Of a stretch of 64,000 nucleotides of DNA, positions 26,025 through 34,233 are shown piece after piece. Position numbers and translations under genes: made by a program. This DNA is from Sulfuricurvum sp. (lineage in GTDB: Bacteria; Campylobacterota; Campylobacteria; Campylobacterales; Sulfurimonadaceae), in the NCBI GenBank assembly GCA_030692765.1, contig JAUYUB010000010.1, forward strand, positions 108,010-172,009, read 5' to 3'. Each line of letters starts with the position of its first letter. Positions within the stretch are counted from its first letter, which is position 1. The notes below the pieces were generated by a model, which had not been told where the DNA came from, did no database searches, and saw nothing but the letters and a program-made list of their open reading frames with translations.

Positions 26025-27283
26025 GAGCTTTCACCCTTACGAAATCCATTCAGCAAACAATCAACCAAAAAGTCACTGTTGGATACCACTAAATCTTCCG
26101 GCACTTCTTGTCCGATTGAAAAGTAGCTAATCGGTATTTTAGTCTCATACACCAATGAGAAAATATTGCCGAATCCTCTGGTTTCATCCAACTTTGTAAA
26201 CATCATCGTATCAATACCCAATGGAGCAAAATTGTCATAGGTTGCTTTAAGATCCTCATATTTTATAGAACTTGGCAATACCAGTACCACATCAACGCTG
26301 TAATCAGTATCATTGGAACGTAAACATTCATATATTTTTTCGATTTTACCTTTGTCATACGGTGAACTTCCCATCGTATCAATCAAAATATAATCGCTGT
26401 AACGCAAAGAGTTCAAAGCAGTCGAAAACTCAGGAGGATCTACTACCGTCTCAATGCCTAACTTCATCATACGAGCATACTGCATAAGCTGCTCAACCGC
26501 ACCGATACGGTAGGTATCCAAGACAACAAGCCCTACTTTGTATTTTTTTTCCATCAAATAAGAATAACGTGCCGCCAGCTTGGCAATCGAAGTTGTTTTT
26601 CCGACTCCCGTAGGACCTACGAGCATCACTACTTTTTTACCGCCTGCTTTTGGTGATGTTTCCAAACGAACCGGAATCATTTTACGTAACAATACTTGAA
26701 AATAGCGTTTTACCGTTTCCGAATTTTCCCTCATCTTGGAGGGCATGTGTTCCAAAGTAAGCTGCATCATCTCATCCAAATGCTCTTGATTCATCCCACT
26801 TTCACGAGCAAGACGATAAATCTCTGCAAACTCTGGAGGAATTGTGATGGATGTTTTTGGAGATTTCTCATCCCAAAACATATTCTGTATTATTTTAACT
26901 TTATCTCCGAGTTTTTCGATCTCATCTTTGATCCGTTTGAGGTCTTCACTGGGTGCTGCAGAGGTGTGTTTTGGAGTGCGCTCTTCTTCGGTAACTTCTG
27001 CAATTTTAGAGATTTGCTTCGCTGCTTCGGAAATATTAAAGAGGACATCACTGCTTTTTTGCGCAAGAGGGCGTTGCTGCGTTAACGGTTCTTTATTTCT
27101 TGGAGTTGACTTGGATATGGATTCTTCTTCGACACCAACGACGATCTCATACAGCGCACTTTTTCCCAGCGACTTTTTTTGGATCTCTCGGGTTTCGATA
27201 AGCATCGCATCTTCGCCTACTTCCAGCTGCGCTTTTTTAAGCGCTTCGGCAGGAGTGGAACCGCTAAAGGTCAAGATTTTCAT
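26021..27283 (-). CDS. flhF: Flagellar biosynthesis SRP-like GTPase FlhF
   Basis: Polar localisation factor for the flagellum, an SRP-type GTPase. The N-terminal B domain (MKILTFSGSTPAEALKKAQLEVGEDAMLIETREI) and the NG domain with VGPTGVGKTTSIAKLAARY, LDTYRIGAVEQL, IDTMGSSPYD and FTKLDETRGFG are present. The ATG at 27283 with GGAG upstream is the true start, not the listed 27364; it gives 420 residues and a 20-base overlap with folK. Confidence 0.95.
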   Translation of the reverse strand: MKILTFSGSTPAEALKKAQLEVGEDAMLIETREIQKKSLGKSALYEIVVGVEEESISKSTPRNKEPLTQQRPLAQKSSDVLFNISEAAKQISKIAEVTEEERTPKHTSAAPSEDLKRIKDEIEKLGDKVKIIQNMFWDEKSPKTSITIPPEFAEIYRLARESGMNQEHLDEMMQLTLEHMPSKMRENSETVKRYFQVLLRKMIPVRLETSPKAGGKKVVMLVGPTGVGKTTSIAKLAARYSYLMEKKYKVGLVVLDTYRIGAVEQLMQYARMMKLGIETVVDPPEFSTALNSLRYSDYILIDTMGSSPYDKGKIEKIYECLRSNDTDYSVDVVLVLPSSIKYEDLKATYDNFAPLGIDTMMFTKLDETRGFGNIFSLVYETKIPISYFSIGQEVPEDLVVSNSDFLVDCLLNGFRKGESS

Positions 27284-27794
27284 ATCGTCTCCGTCTTTTC
27301 TGTGCGTTTGTACCCAAACTCCGCATTGGTATGAGGACACTGAGTCGCTCTTTGTATCCAGCATGAGGAAGTGTCAACTCTGCCGTCTTCATGATTCTAT
27401 TGTCAAAGAATATCATATCCAAATCTAGCGTTCTAGGCGCATTAGCAAAACTGCGTTTACGCCCAAAATGTTTTTCTATTCTAAAGATCCGCTGCAACAA
27501 TCTTCGTGGATTCAAAGAGGTTACGATTTGGATAACCGTATTGTAAAAATCAGCTTGTTGCGTATAGCCAAAAGGGGGATTGCGAACAATCACCCCGTTT
27601 TGAACCGGATAGATCTGCGGACTACGGCGTAAATAAACCCATAAATGCTCCAATCGACGCTGCGTATCCCCCACATTTCCACCAACACCCAACACAACAC
27701 GGTGGCGATACACAGAGGGTTTTGCACGATAATGCGGAAAACAACGATTGATGATCACACAATATCGTTCATCCAATGGGCGCTGCAGTGGCAT
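27264..27794 (-). CDS. folK: 6-hydroxymethyl-7,8-dihydropterin pyrophosphokinase FolK
   Basis: Folate biosynthesis enzyme that pyrophosphorylates hydroxymethyldihydropterin. LGVGGNVGDTQRRLEHLW, VRNPPFGYTQQADFYNTVIQI and RTLDLDMIFFDN are the family motifs, though the aromatic and arginine-rich regions are divergent. At 176 residues it is typical. An N-terminal extension of about 30 residues precedes the core. It lies between aroQ and flhF, an order I recall from Campylobacter. Confidence 0.93.
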   Translation of the reverse strand: MPLQRPLDERYCVIINRCFPHYRAKPSVYRHRVVLGVGGNVGDTQRRLEHLWVYLRRSPQIYPVQNGVIVRNPPFGYTQQADFYNTVIQIVTSLNPRRLLQRIFRIEKHFGRKRSFANAPRTLDLDMIFFDNRIMKTAELTLPHAGYKERLSVLIPMRSLGTNAQKRRRRYENLDL

Positions 27795-27799
27795 GACCG

Positions 27800-28276
27800 T
27801 TACTCTTGTACTGCACCTTGCTGTGCCGCGCGTATTGCCGTGATCTCACTCAATACCTGCATCATTCCTACCATTGCCAAATGGTATCCAAACGGTCCAA
27901 ATCCAATAATAGATGACGTACATGCAGGAGCTGTCATACTTTTTTGACGAAACTCTTCGCGGCGATAAATATTGCTGATGTGCACTTCGATCGTCGGAAG
28001 ATTCACTGCAGCAATCGCATCACGAATCGCGATGGATGTATGCGTATAAGCCGCAGGATTGATAATAATCCCGTCCGTATCTCCATAGCACTCTTGGATA
28101 CGATCAACAATTTCACCCTCGAGATTACTCTGATAAAATTCGATTTCAATACCATTTTGCTCTGCAAACTCTTTCATTTGCGCATGAATTTGCTCTAGAC
28201 GCATCGGGCCGTAAACTTGCTGTTCACGAACACCCAACATATTGAGATTAGGACCTTGGATTACCGCTATTTTCAT
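27800..28276 (-). CDS. aroQ: 3-dehydroquinate dehydratase, type II
   Basis: Third step of the shikimate pathway, trans-dehydration of 3-dehydroquinate. [35 protein letters not shown] and [15 protein letters not shown] carry the catalytic tyrosine/arginine loop, histidine and substrate-binding residues. At 158 residues it matches the dodecameric type II family. It is the first gene of the aroQ-folK-flhF-flhG-fliA-fliM-fliY run, with a promoter just upstream. Confidence 0.96.
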   Translation of the reverse strand: MKIAVIQGPNLNMLGVREQQVYGPMRLEQIHAQMKEFAEQNGIEIEFYQSNLEGEIVDRIQECYGDTDGIIINPAAYTHTSIAIRDAIAAVNLPTIEVHISNIYRREEFRQKSMTAPACTSSIIGFGPFGYHLAMVGMMQVLSEITAIRAAQQGAVQE

Positions 28277-28309
28277 TCATAAACCTTGACTTCTTCATTT
28301 TAAGGGTAG

Positions 28310-28315
28310 ATTATA
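28310..28315 (-). promoter_or_regulatory. -10 box for the aroQ-flagellar regulator operon
   Basis: Minus-strand TATAAT about 34 bases before the aroQ ATG, in the 121-base gap shared with the divergent mqnX-like gene. A second TTATAAT-like match lies about 16 bases further upstream. No strong -35 is seen. The leader carries AAGG 8 bases before the ATG. Confidence 0.5.
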
Positions 28316-28368
28316 AACGGTAATAGATTATAAGGAACTAAAAGGGCGATTTTCACCCATTTTACGAG

Positions 28369-28374
28369 TATAAT
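28369..28374 (+). promoter_or_regulatory. -10 box for the mqnX-sppA operon
   Basis: Plus-strand TATAAT 24 bases before the mqnX-like ATG, giving a short leader with AAGGA 8 bases before the start. This and the opposite -10 at 28310 make the intergenic region a divergent promoter pair. Confidence 0.5.
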
Positions 28375-28397
28375 TTCGTCACAAAAGGAATACACTT

Positions 28398-29618
28398 ATG
28401 CACATATTACTTGCCGATGCCATTTTAGCCAATGATACGATTCTGCGCGATCACGGAATCGTTTTTCACAAAACGATCCTTGAGATTGCTTCCAATGAAG
28501 ATTTACGTTTACGCTATAGGGATCAATGTATTGAACTGGGAAATAACTCCATCCTTCTCCCAGGACTGATCAATCCCCATGTCCATCTGGAATTCAGCGC
28601 CAACCGTTCTACTCTCACCTATGGTGGTTTTATGCCGTGGTTATCGAGTGTCATGGCCAACCGTGATGATTTGATCAATGACTGTAACGACGATTGCATT
28701 GCTCATACGATAGACACCATGCTCTCCAATGGAATTACGGCATTTGGCGCGGTCAGTTCGTATGGTTATGATCTGGATGCATGTGCAAAAGCGCCACAAA
28801 AGGTGGTCTATTTCAATGAATTGATCGGTTCCGATCCTAAAATGGCGGATGCCCTTTATGGCAATTTTCAAGAGCGACTTTTTGCTTCACAAGGAAGCGC
28901 AAGAGAAGGGTTTTATCCCTCTGTTGCAATTCATTCGCCCTATTCTGTCCACCGTGTCATCATTAAAAAAGCACTCGCCTACGCAAAAGAGCATCACCTT
29001 AGAGTCAGTGCTCACTTTATGGAAAGTCCTGCTGAGAGACAATGGCTGGATGAAAATGGAGGCGATTTCAAACCCTTTTTTGAAAATTTTCTCAAACAGC
29101 ATCAAGCAGCGAATACTGCGCAGGAATTTTTGAGCTATTTTGATGAAACCCCTACTTTATTTACTCATGTCGTTCATCCTAAAGAAGAAGAATTGGCACT
29201 AATCCAAAAAGGGAAGCACACCATCATCCACTGCCCTATATCCAATCGCCTCCTAGGTAACGGTGCCCTTGATTTAGAAAAGATACAAGCACATAACATA
29301 CGCTGGACATGCGGAACCGACGGTCTAAGTTCCAATTATGCACTTGATTTATTTGAAGAGATGAAAATTGCCCTGTTCATGCATCATGGACATGATTTAC
29401 TGCCGCTCGCCTATGAACTATGGCGCAGTGTGACTGCTAACGCGGCCGAAGCATTGAATTTAAATTGTGGTAAAATCGCAGCAGATTATGATGCAGACCT
29501 ATTGGTTGCACGTGTTGATTATCCGATCAATGAACAGCTACCTATCCATCTACTGCTGCAACCGTGCAAAATCGAATCGGTGTACATCCAAGGTAAAAAA
29601 GTAAAAGGAAACAACTAA
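28398..29618 (+). CDS. mqnX: Amidohydrolase, probable aminodeoxyfutalosine deaminase
   Basis: Metal-dependent deaminase of the amidohydrolase superfamily (ATZ/TRZ subgroup), 406 residues. LLPGLINPHVHLEF carries the first metal histidines, VSAHFMES and FTHVVHP the others, and WTCGTDGLSSNYALDLFEEMK the catalytic aspartate region. The Helicobacter/Campylobacter homologue (HP0267/Cj0067) is linked to the futalosine route to menaquinone, where it deaminates 6-amino-6-deoxyfutalosine. The menG-like gene nearby fits menaquinone use. SAH/methylthioadenosine deaminase activity is the alternative. Confidence 0.78.
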   Translation: MHILLADAILANDTILRDHGIVFHKTILEIASNEDLRLRYRDQCIELGNNSILLPGLINPHVHLEFSANRSTLTYGGFMPWLSSVMANRDDLINDCNDDCIAHTIDTMLSNGITAFGAVSSYGYDLDACAKAPQKVVYFNELIGSDPKMADALYGNFQERLFASQGSAREGFYPSVAIHSPYSVHRVIIKKALAYAKEHHLRVSAHFMESPAERQWLDENGGDFKPFFENFLKQHQAANTAQEFLSYFDETPTLFTHVVHPKEEELALIQKGKHTIIHCPISNRLLGNGALDLEKIQAHNIRWTCGTDGLSSNYALDLFEEMKIALFMHHGHDLLPLAYELWRSVTANAAEALNLNCGKIAADYDADLLVARVDYPINEQLPIHLLLQPCKIESVYIQGKKVKGNN

Positions 29619-30487
29619 TGGAAACTCTCCAGAAAATAGGCTCAACTCTCGCGTCAGGATTGCGGCTCATACAAGCCAATTTCAAAGCAACACTATTAGT
29701 CCTTTTTGTCATTTGGTTGATTCTTCCCTCTGGTGATGAATCGATGAGATTTCATAATCTTCAAAAAATCACCCTAACAGGGCCTATTCTCGATGCTACT
29801 AGCATTCTTGAACAAATCGATGAAGCACGCGAAGACAAAGAGATTAAAGGTGTCCTTTTTTCCATTGATTCTCCCGGCGGTGCCGTTGCCCCCTCTGTCG
29901 AAATTGCTTATGCGATCAAGCGCCTAGCGCAAATCAAACCGACCATCGTCTATGCAGCAGGTATTATGGCAAGCGGAGGTTATTACTCTGCCATATGGGG
30001 AAGTGAAATCATCGCTAATCCTGGAAGTATGATAGGTTCCATAGGGGTAATCATGCAAGGTGCCGACGTATCCGAGTTAATGCAAAAAGTAGGGGTGAAA
30101 ACACAAGTAGTTCATGCCGGTACCTACAAACAAGTAGGTACCTTTGACCGCCCTTGGAATCCTCAAGAACGTGCTGAACTGGATAAAGTGATCAATGGAA
30201 CTTACGATCTTTTCGTTCACGATGTAGCACAAGCCCGTAAGTTGGATGTAAATAAAAGCCGTGACTATGCCGATGCCCATATCTTTACGGCATCTCAGGC
30301 GAAACAAGTCGGATTAGTGGATCGTATCGGCGTCGAATATGATGCCAAAAAACGGGTTGAAACACTTGCTAAGATCAAAGATCCGGTTTGGAATAAGGAA
30401 GACCCTATGGAGCGATTTTTCAAGCGCTTTGCCGCAGAGGGTGCGACATTAGCTCACACCTATTTTCCGCCGATTACGTTGAAATAA
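29618..30487 (+). CDS. sppA: Signal peptide peptidase SppA
   Basis: Inner-membrane serine protease that degrades cleaved signal peptides. An N-terminal membrane segment (ATLLVLFVIWLILPS) is followed by the ClpP-like domain. The serine lies in AGIMASGGYYSA and the lysine in HAGTYKQVGTFDRPWNPQER, forming the Ser-Lys dyad. At 289 residues it is the short, single-domain form. Its ATG overlaps the mqnX TAA by one base, and its 3' end overlaps the convergent xseA by 14 bases. Confidence 0.93.
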   Translation: METLQKIGSTLASGLRLIQANFKATLLVLFVIWLILPSGDESMRFHNLQKITLTGPILDATSILEQIDEAREDKEIKGVLFSIDSPGGAVAPSVEIAYAIKRLAQIKPTIVYAAGIMASGGYYSAIWGSEIIANPGSMIGSIGVIMQGADVSELMQKVGVKTQVVHAGTYKQVGTFDRPWNPQERAELDKVINGTYDLFVHDVAQARKLDVNKSRDYADAHIFTASQAKQVGLVDRIGVEYDAKKRVETLAKIKDPVWNKEDPMERFFKRFAAEGATLAHTYFPPITLK

Positions 30488-31727
30488 TTTCGATTACCTG
30501 TGAGCGAACACTACGGTGATCGTTCATCGCTTCATACTCGTCTCCAATGGATAATTCATCGAGATCGATGACTTTCCCCATTTTCGAAATTTGTGCAAAA
30601 CCCCGTTTGTTTTTATGTTTTGGATGCTGTGATTCAAAAGCTTCCATCAGTTGAGAAACTAAAGCTTTACGCTGACGCAACACATTTTGGGCATATTCAC
30701 CAAGACGCTCTTTGAGAGGGACGAGATCACGGGTAGATCGTTGAACATTCATCATGATTTGCGTATTCAATCGTTCTTTTAATTCGTTTATCTGCTGACG
30801 CTGAGCTGACAAACGATGTTCAACCCCGTGGCGTTTGAAAGACTCCTGCATATTCACAAGCTGTTCACGCTTACGTTCCAGCCTCTGTATAATCATTCCA
30901 TAGGCACTGTAGCGCATCTCATCAATGCTTTGGATCAATTCATTGCGATCGGGTAGTAACATCTGCATAGCGGCACTGGGAGTCGGTGCACGCAAATCTG
31001 CGACATAGTCACTGATAACCCAGTCAATTTCATGCCCAACTGCCGATACTACTGGAGTTTTTAATGCGTACAGCGCATCCGCAACCACTTCTTCGTTAAA
31101 TGCCCACAAATCCTCGATACTTCCGCCGCCGCGACCTACGATAATGGCATCCGCCTTTAACGTATCCGCATAATGCAACCCATCTGCTATCAGTCCTGCT
31201 GCCATAGTGCCTTGAACCAATACATCAATGACGATGAGTTTGACAAGCGGCCATCGCTGTGACGCCACGCGCTGCATATCCTGCAAGGCAGCGCCTGTCG
31301 CAGACGTAACTAAAACAATGCTTTGAGGATATTTTGGAAAGACTTTTTTTCGTGCTGAATCAAAATAGCCTTTTGCTTCCAGCTTTTTTTTCAACTGTTC
31401 AAAGGCAACCGCTAATGCCCCCTGTCCATAGGGTTCAGCGCTGACGCAGTTGATCTGATATTCGCCACGCGGTTTGTACAGTGACAGTGCCCCATGGATA
31501 ACCACATGCGCCCCTTCGCTCAGGGCAAATTTTAATCGTGCGGCATTGCCGCGAAACATAACGCATTTGATTGAAGAATCGGCATCTTTGAGGGTGAAAT
31601 AAATATGACCGCTGTTGTGATTGGTAATGCGCGAGAGTTCCCCCTCAACACTGACAAATTCAAAGGTTGTCTCAAGCAGCGTCTTGATCTGTTCATTAAG
31701 CCCAGAGACGCTTAGCGTCGTATTCAT
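30474..31727 (-). CDS. xseA: Exodeoxyribonuclease VII large subunit
   Basis: Subunit of the single-strand DNA exonuclease VII. The N-terminal OB-fold (VSVEGELSRITNHNSGHIYFTLKDADSSIKCVMFRGNA) and the catalytic core (VTSATGAALQDM, IVGRGGGSIEDLWAFNEE, AVGHEIDWVISDYVADLRAPTPSAAM) are well conserved, followed by a long coiled-coil. It is 417 residues. The small subunit xseB is not in the window. It overlaps ubiE by 4 bases. Confidence 0.95.
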   Translation of the reverse strand: MNTTLSVSGLNEQIKTLLETTFEFVSVEGELSRITNHNSGHIYFTLKDADSSIKCVMFRGNAARLKFALSEGAHVVIHGALSLYKPRGEYQINCVSAEPYGQGALAVAFEQLKKKLEAKGYFDSARKKVFPKYPQSIVLVTSATGAALQDMQRVASQRWPLVKLIVIDVLVQGTMAAGLIADGLHYADTLKADAIIVGRGGGSIEDLWAFNEEVVADALYALKTPVVSAVGHEIDWVISDYVADLRAPTPSAAMQMLLPDRNELIQSIDEMRYSAYGMIIQRLERKREQLVNMQESFKRHGVEHRLSAQRQQINELKERLNTQIMMNVQRSTRDLVPLKERLGEYAQNVLRQRKALVSQLMEAFESQHPKHKNKRGFAQISKMGKVIDLDELSIGDEYEAMNDHRSVRSQVIEIIST

Positions 31728-32455
31728 TTTTTACGAGCAATCATTAGTGATGAGATGTCCATCGAAAAGCTTTTCGTATACAACATCTCAAAGCCTGATT
31801 CAACAAGCTCCTGTTGCATTCTTGCTACCGTTAAGAACCCATCGATCGAATCAGGTAAATATTTATATGCCTCATAATTTTTTGAAATAAATCCGCCCAA
31901 TCGTGGCAATACGTTGCCCATGTACCAATCACGGATTTTACCAAGGGCAGAGGGGTTTTCATTTTTCATAAATTCTAAGATGACCACCAAACCGCCAGGC
32001 TTTAACACACGATTAAATTCCAAAAGCGCCTCTTTACGCTCCATCACATTACGAATGCCGTATGAGATACTGATAATATCTGCACTCTCATCAGCTCGTG
32101 GCAATTGGGTCGCAGGGGCAATAAAAAAGCTCGAATCTGGAAATTTATCACGTCCAACGCCCACCATTCCCTCGCTTGGATCAACGCCCACGATCTCGTC
32201 AATGGACACACCAGTATCACGTGCTACACTTTGCCAATATCCCATCATATCGCCCGTACCACACGCCACATCCACAATTTTCAATGGTTTGTTAGAGCAA
32301 TAGCTAAACGCTTGACTACATCCTTTTTTACGCCAGACGATATCCACTCCCATCGAGAGAATTCGGTTGGCTTTATCGTATGTTGGAGCGATTTCATCGA
32401 ACATAGAGACTATTTTTTCTTGCTTAGTCACATTTACCCTTTTCTCTTCATCCAT
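31724..32455 (-). CDS. ubiE: Demethylmenaquinone methyltransferase UbiE/MenG
   Basis: SAM-dependent C-methyltransferase of quinone biosynthesis. FDEIAPTYDKANRILSMGVDIVWRKK is the family N-terminus, VDVACGTGDMMG the SAM loop, and YGIRNVMERKEALLEFNRVLKPGGLVVILEF the UbiE signature. It is 243 residues. Since this phylum uses menaquinone made by the futalosine pathway, menaquinone is the likely substrate. It overlaps ribD by 22 bases. Confidence 0.94.
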   Translation of the reverse strand: MDEEKRVNVTKQEKIVSMFDEIAPTYDKANRILSMGVDIVWRKKGCSQAFSYCSNKPLKIVDVACGTGDMMGYWQSVARDTGVSIDEIVGVDPSEGMVGVGRDKFPDSSFFIAPATQLPRADESADIISISYGIRNVMERKEALLEFNRVLKPGGLVVILEFMKNENPSALGKIRDWYMGNVLPRLGGFISKNYEAYKYLPDSIDGFLTVARMQQELVESGFEMLYTKSFSMDISSLMIARKK

Positions 32456-33453
32456 AGGATGATATCTTCTTGAATTCTAGCGCTCATTACCTCAAAATCC
32501 TCTTGATGATGGCCGATAGTTGCCTTTCCACCGCCAATTTTAGGGGCAATGTAACCCAAATACCAATCGCATACATCACGCGAAGCTTGCATCATAGAAG
32601 CACCACCTTCTATCATCACCAACTTATAAGATTGAATCTTATCCAATGTTGAATCGACAAATACTTCTCTTTTATCTACCCTAAATAGCGGAATCGATTG
32701 ATCAAAATCCGCTGTATGCGAGTATATAAGCACATCAGGCGCTTTTCCACCCACCAATCGCGCATCCAATGTCGGACGGTCTGTGCGTACCGTGTTTCCG
32801 CCAATAACAATCAAATCACATTTATCTCTCAACGCATGGACATGCTCACGTGATTGCATAGAACTTATAATCCCGCCATCTACGCTTCCATCAAGTCGTT
32901 GTGCCCATTTAAAAAAAACAAACGGCTTTACTTGCCATTTTAAAAACGGTTCTAAAAGCTGCTGCCCTTTTTTTTCAATCACACTAAAATGACACTCAAT
33001 TCCTGCTTGCTCTAACTGGGCTCTACCATTCGAGGCGATTGGATTGGTATCCGCACACGCAATGAAAAGTTTTTGCATCCCAAGTGTTGCTATGAGATTG
33101 GCACACGAAGGAGTTTTTCCACTGTGCGCACATGGTTCCAACGTCACTGCCATCGAGATAGTGTTAAAAAGTCCGTTATGATTTTTTGAAAGATAGTCAT
33201 GTATTGTGCATGAATCCTCAACTGATGCAATAGTGGTGTCGTTAGAGAGAAGCGTATATGCATCCCGCAAAGCGTACACTTCAGCATGAGGACCACCCGC
33301 TATTTTATGGGCACCAATTGAGAGTATTTCACCTGACGCACCGATACAAACAGCGCCTACAGCAGGATTAGGAAAGGTTAAGAGTTGATAGTCCCACGCC
33401 GCTTTGAGCGCGAGATTCATAGCAGAGAGTTCAGCGGCGGTATTCATCACCAC
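32434..33453 (-). CDS. ribD: Bifunctional riboflavin deaminase/reductase RibD
   Basis: Deaminates and then reduces the pyrimidine intermediate of riboflavin synthesis. The deaminase domain shows GGPHAEVYALRDA and TLEPCAHSGKTPSCANLI (zinc ligands); the reductase domain begins near FVFFKWAQRLDGSVDG. An insertion of about 25 residues (LLSNDTTIASVEDSCTIHDYLSKNHNGLFN) splits the two zinc motifs. The reductase half is short and ends with GYIAPKIGGGKATIGH. Total 339 residues. It overlaps rimP by 7 bases. Confidence 0.92.
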   Translation of the reverse strand: MVMNTAAELSAMNLALKAAWDYQLLTFPNPAVGAVCIGASGEILSIGAHKIAGGPHAEVYALRDAYTLLSNDTTIASVEDSCTIHDYLSKNHNGLFNTISMAVTLEPCAHSGKTPSCANLIATLGMQKLFIACADTNPIASNGRAQLEQAGIECHFSVIEKKGQQLLEPFLKWQVKPFVFFKWAQRLDGSVDGGIISSMQSREHVHALRDKCDLIVIGGNTVRTDRPTLDARLVGGKAPDVLIYSHTADFDQSIPLFRVDKREVFVDSTLDKIQSYKLVMIEGGASMMQASRDVCDWYLGYIAPKIGGGKATIGHHQEDFEVMSARIQEDIILWMKRKG

Positions 33454-33878
33454 TCAAAATAGGTCTTAGCCTTGTTAATAGAGCGAAAAGGGATAGATTT
33501 CTCACCCTCTTCTTTTATTTTGATGGTCACATTTTCACTGTTTGCAGCAATCAGTTCACCCTCAATTTTTTCTTTTTCAATCGTTGTAACCGATACTTTT
33601 TCACCAATTGATTGGACAAAATGCTCAATTGATTTAAGGCGACGCTCAATACCCGGAGAGCTCACTTCAAGACGATAGTCACCGCTTACAGGAACAGTTA
33701 TGTCCAAAAGAGGAGAGATCAAATGTGATAGATTCGCACATTGATCCAAACTCACCCCGCCCGGTGCCGTTACGCTGACACGGTAAATCGTGTTTTCATT
33801 TTCATTAACGATGCCAATATCATAGAGCCCAAGCCCTACTGATTCAACCATTTTTTTGATATCACTTTCAAGACTCAT
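33447..33878 (-). CDS. rimP: Ribosome maturation factor RimP
   Basis: 30S assembly factor. GLGLYDIGIVNENENTIYRVSVTAPGGVSLDQCANLSHLISPLLD and YRLEVSSPGIERRLKSIEHFVQSIGEKVSV are diagnostic (SSPG followed by arginine-rich turn). The ATG at 33878 with GGAGAAG upstream is preferred over the listed 33917 start; it gives 143 residues and an 11-base overlap with rbfA. Confidence 0.94.
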   Translation of the reverse strand: MSLESDIKKMVESVGLGLYDIGIVNENENTIYRVSVTAPGGVSLDQCANLSHLISPLLDITVPVSGDYRLEVSSPGIERRLKSIEHFVQSIGEKVSVTTIEKEKIEGELIAANSENVTIKIKEEGEKSIPFRSINKAKTYFEW

Positions 33879-34233
33879 CTTTCTTCTCCTTAGCGATTTT
33901 AGCAAAAAGTGCCTCAATATTTTGGCTTCGCTTTAGAGTATCATCAAAGACAAACGTCAATGTAGGGGAGCGAAACCACCCTTGATCACGTAAACAGTAC
34001 TCTTCAATAATCGGACGAGCTTTTTCAAGCATACGAATAAACGTAGCCTTCTCTTGTGGGGTATAGAAATGTGGATCGAGATAAATCTTTGCGTCGCTTC
34101 GGCCTTTTGAACATTTAACATCGATAACATCGACTTCTCGAAGACGTGCGTCAGAGAGTTGCGAGAGGGCTTCAGGAATCAACTCTTTAAGAATTGATTC
34201 TGTCCGTTTTACTTTAATCTGTCCAGGAGTCAC
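33868..34233 (-). CDS. rbfA: Ribosome-binding factor A
   Basis: KH-fold protein that binds 16S rRNA helix 1 during late 30S maturation and cold adaptation. [49 protein letters not shown] fits the family, followed by the helix and [23 protein letters not shown]. It is 121 residues. It overlaps infB by 4 bases, the conserved infB-rbfA-rimP order. Confidence 0.95.
   Translation of the reverse strand: MTPGQIKVKRTESILKELIPEALSQLSDARLREVDVIDVKCSKGRSDAKIYLDPHFYTPQEKATFIRMLEKARPIIEEYCLRDQGWFRSPTLTFVFDDTLKRSQNIEALFAKIAKEKKDES

Noticed and set aside
26844-27428. 194-residue plus-strand ORF antisense to flhF and folK
   Set aside because: It is low-complexity serine/leucine/phenylalanine-rich sequence, typical of the complement of a coding frame.
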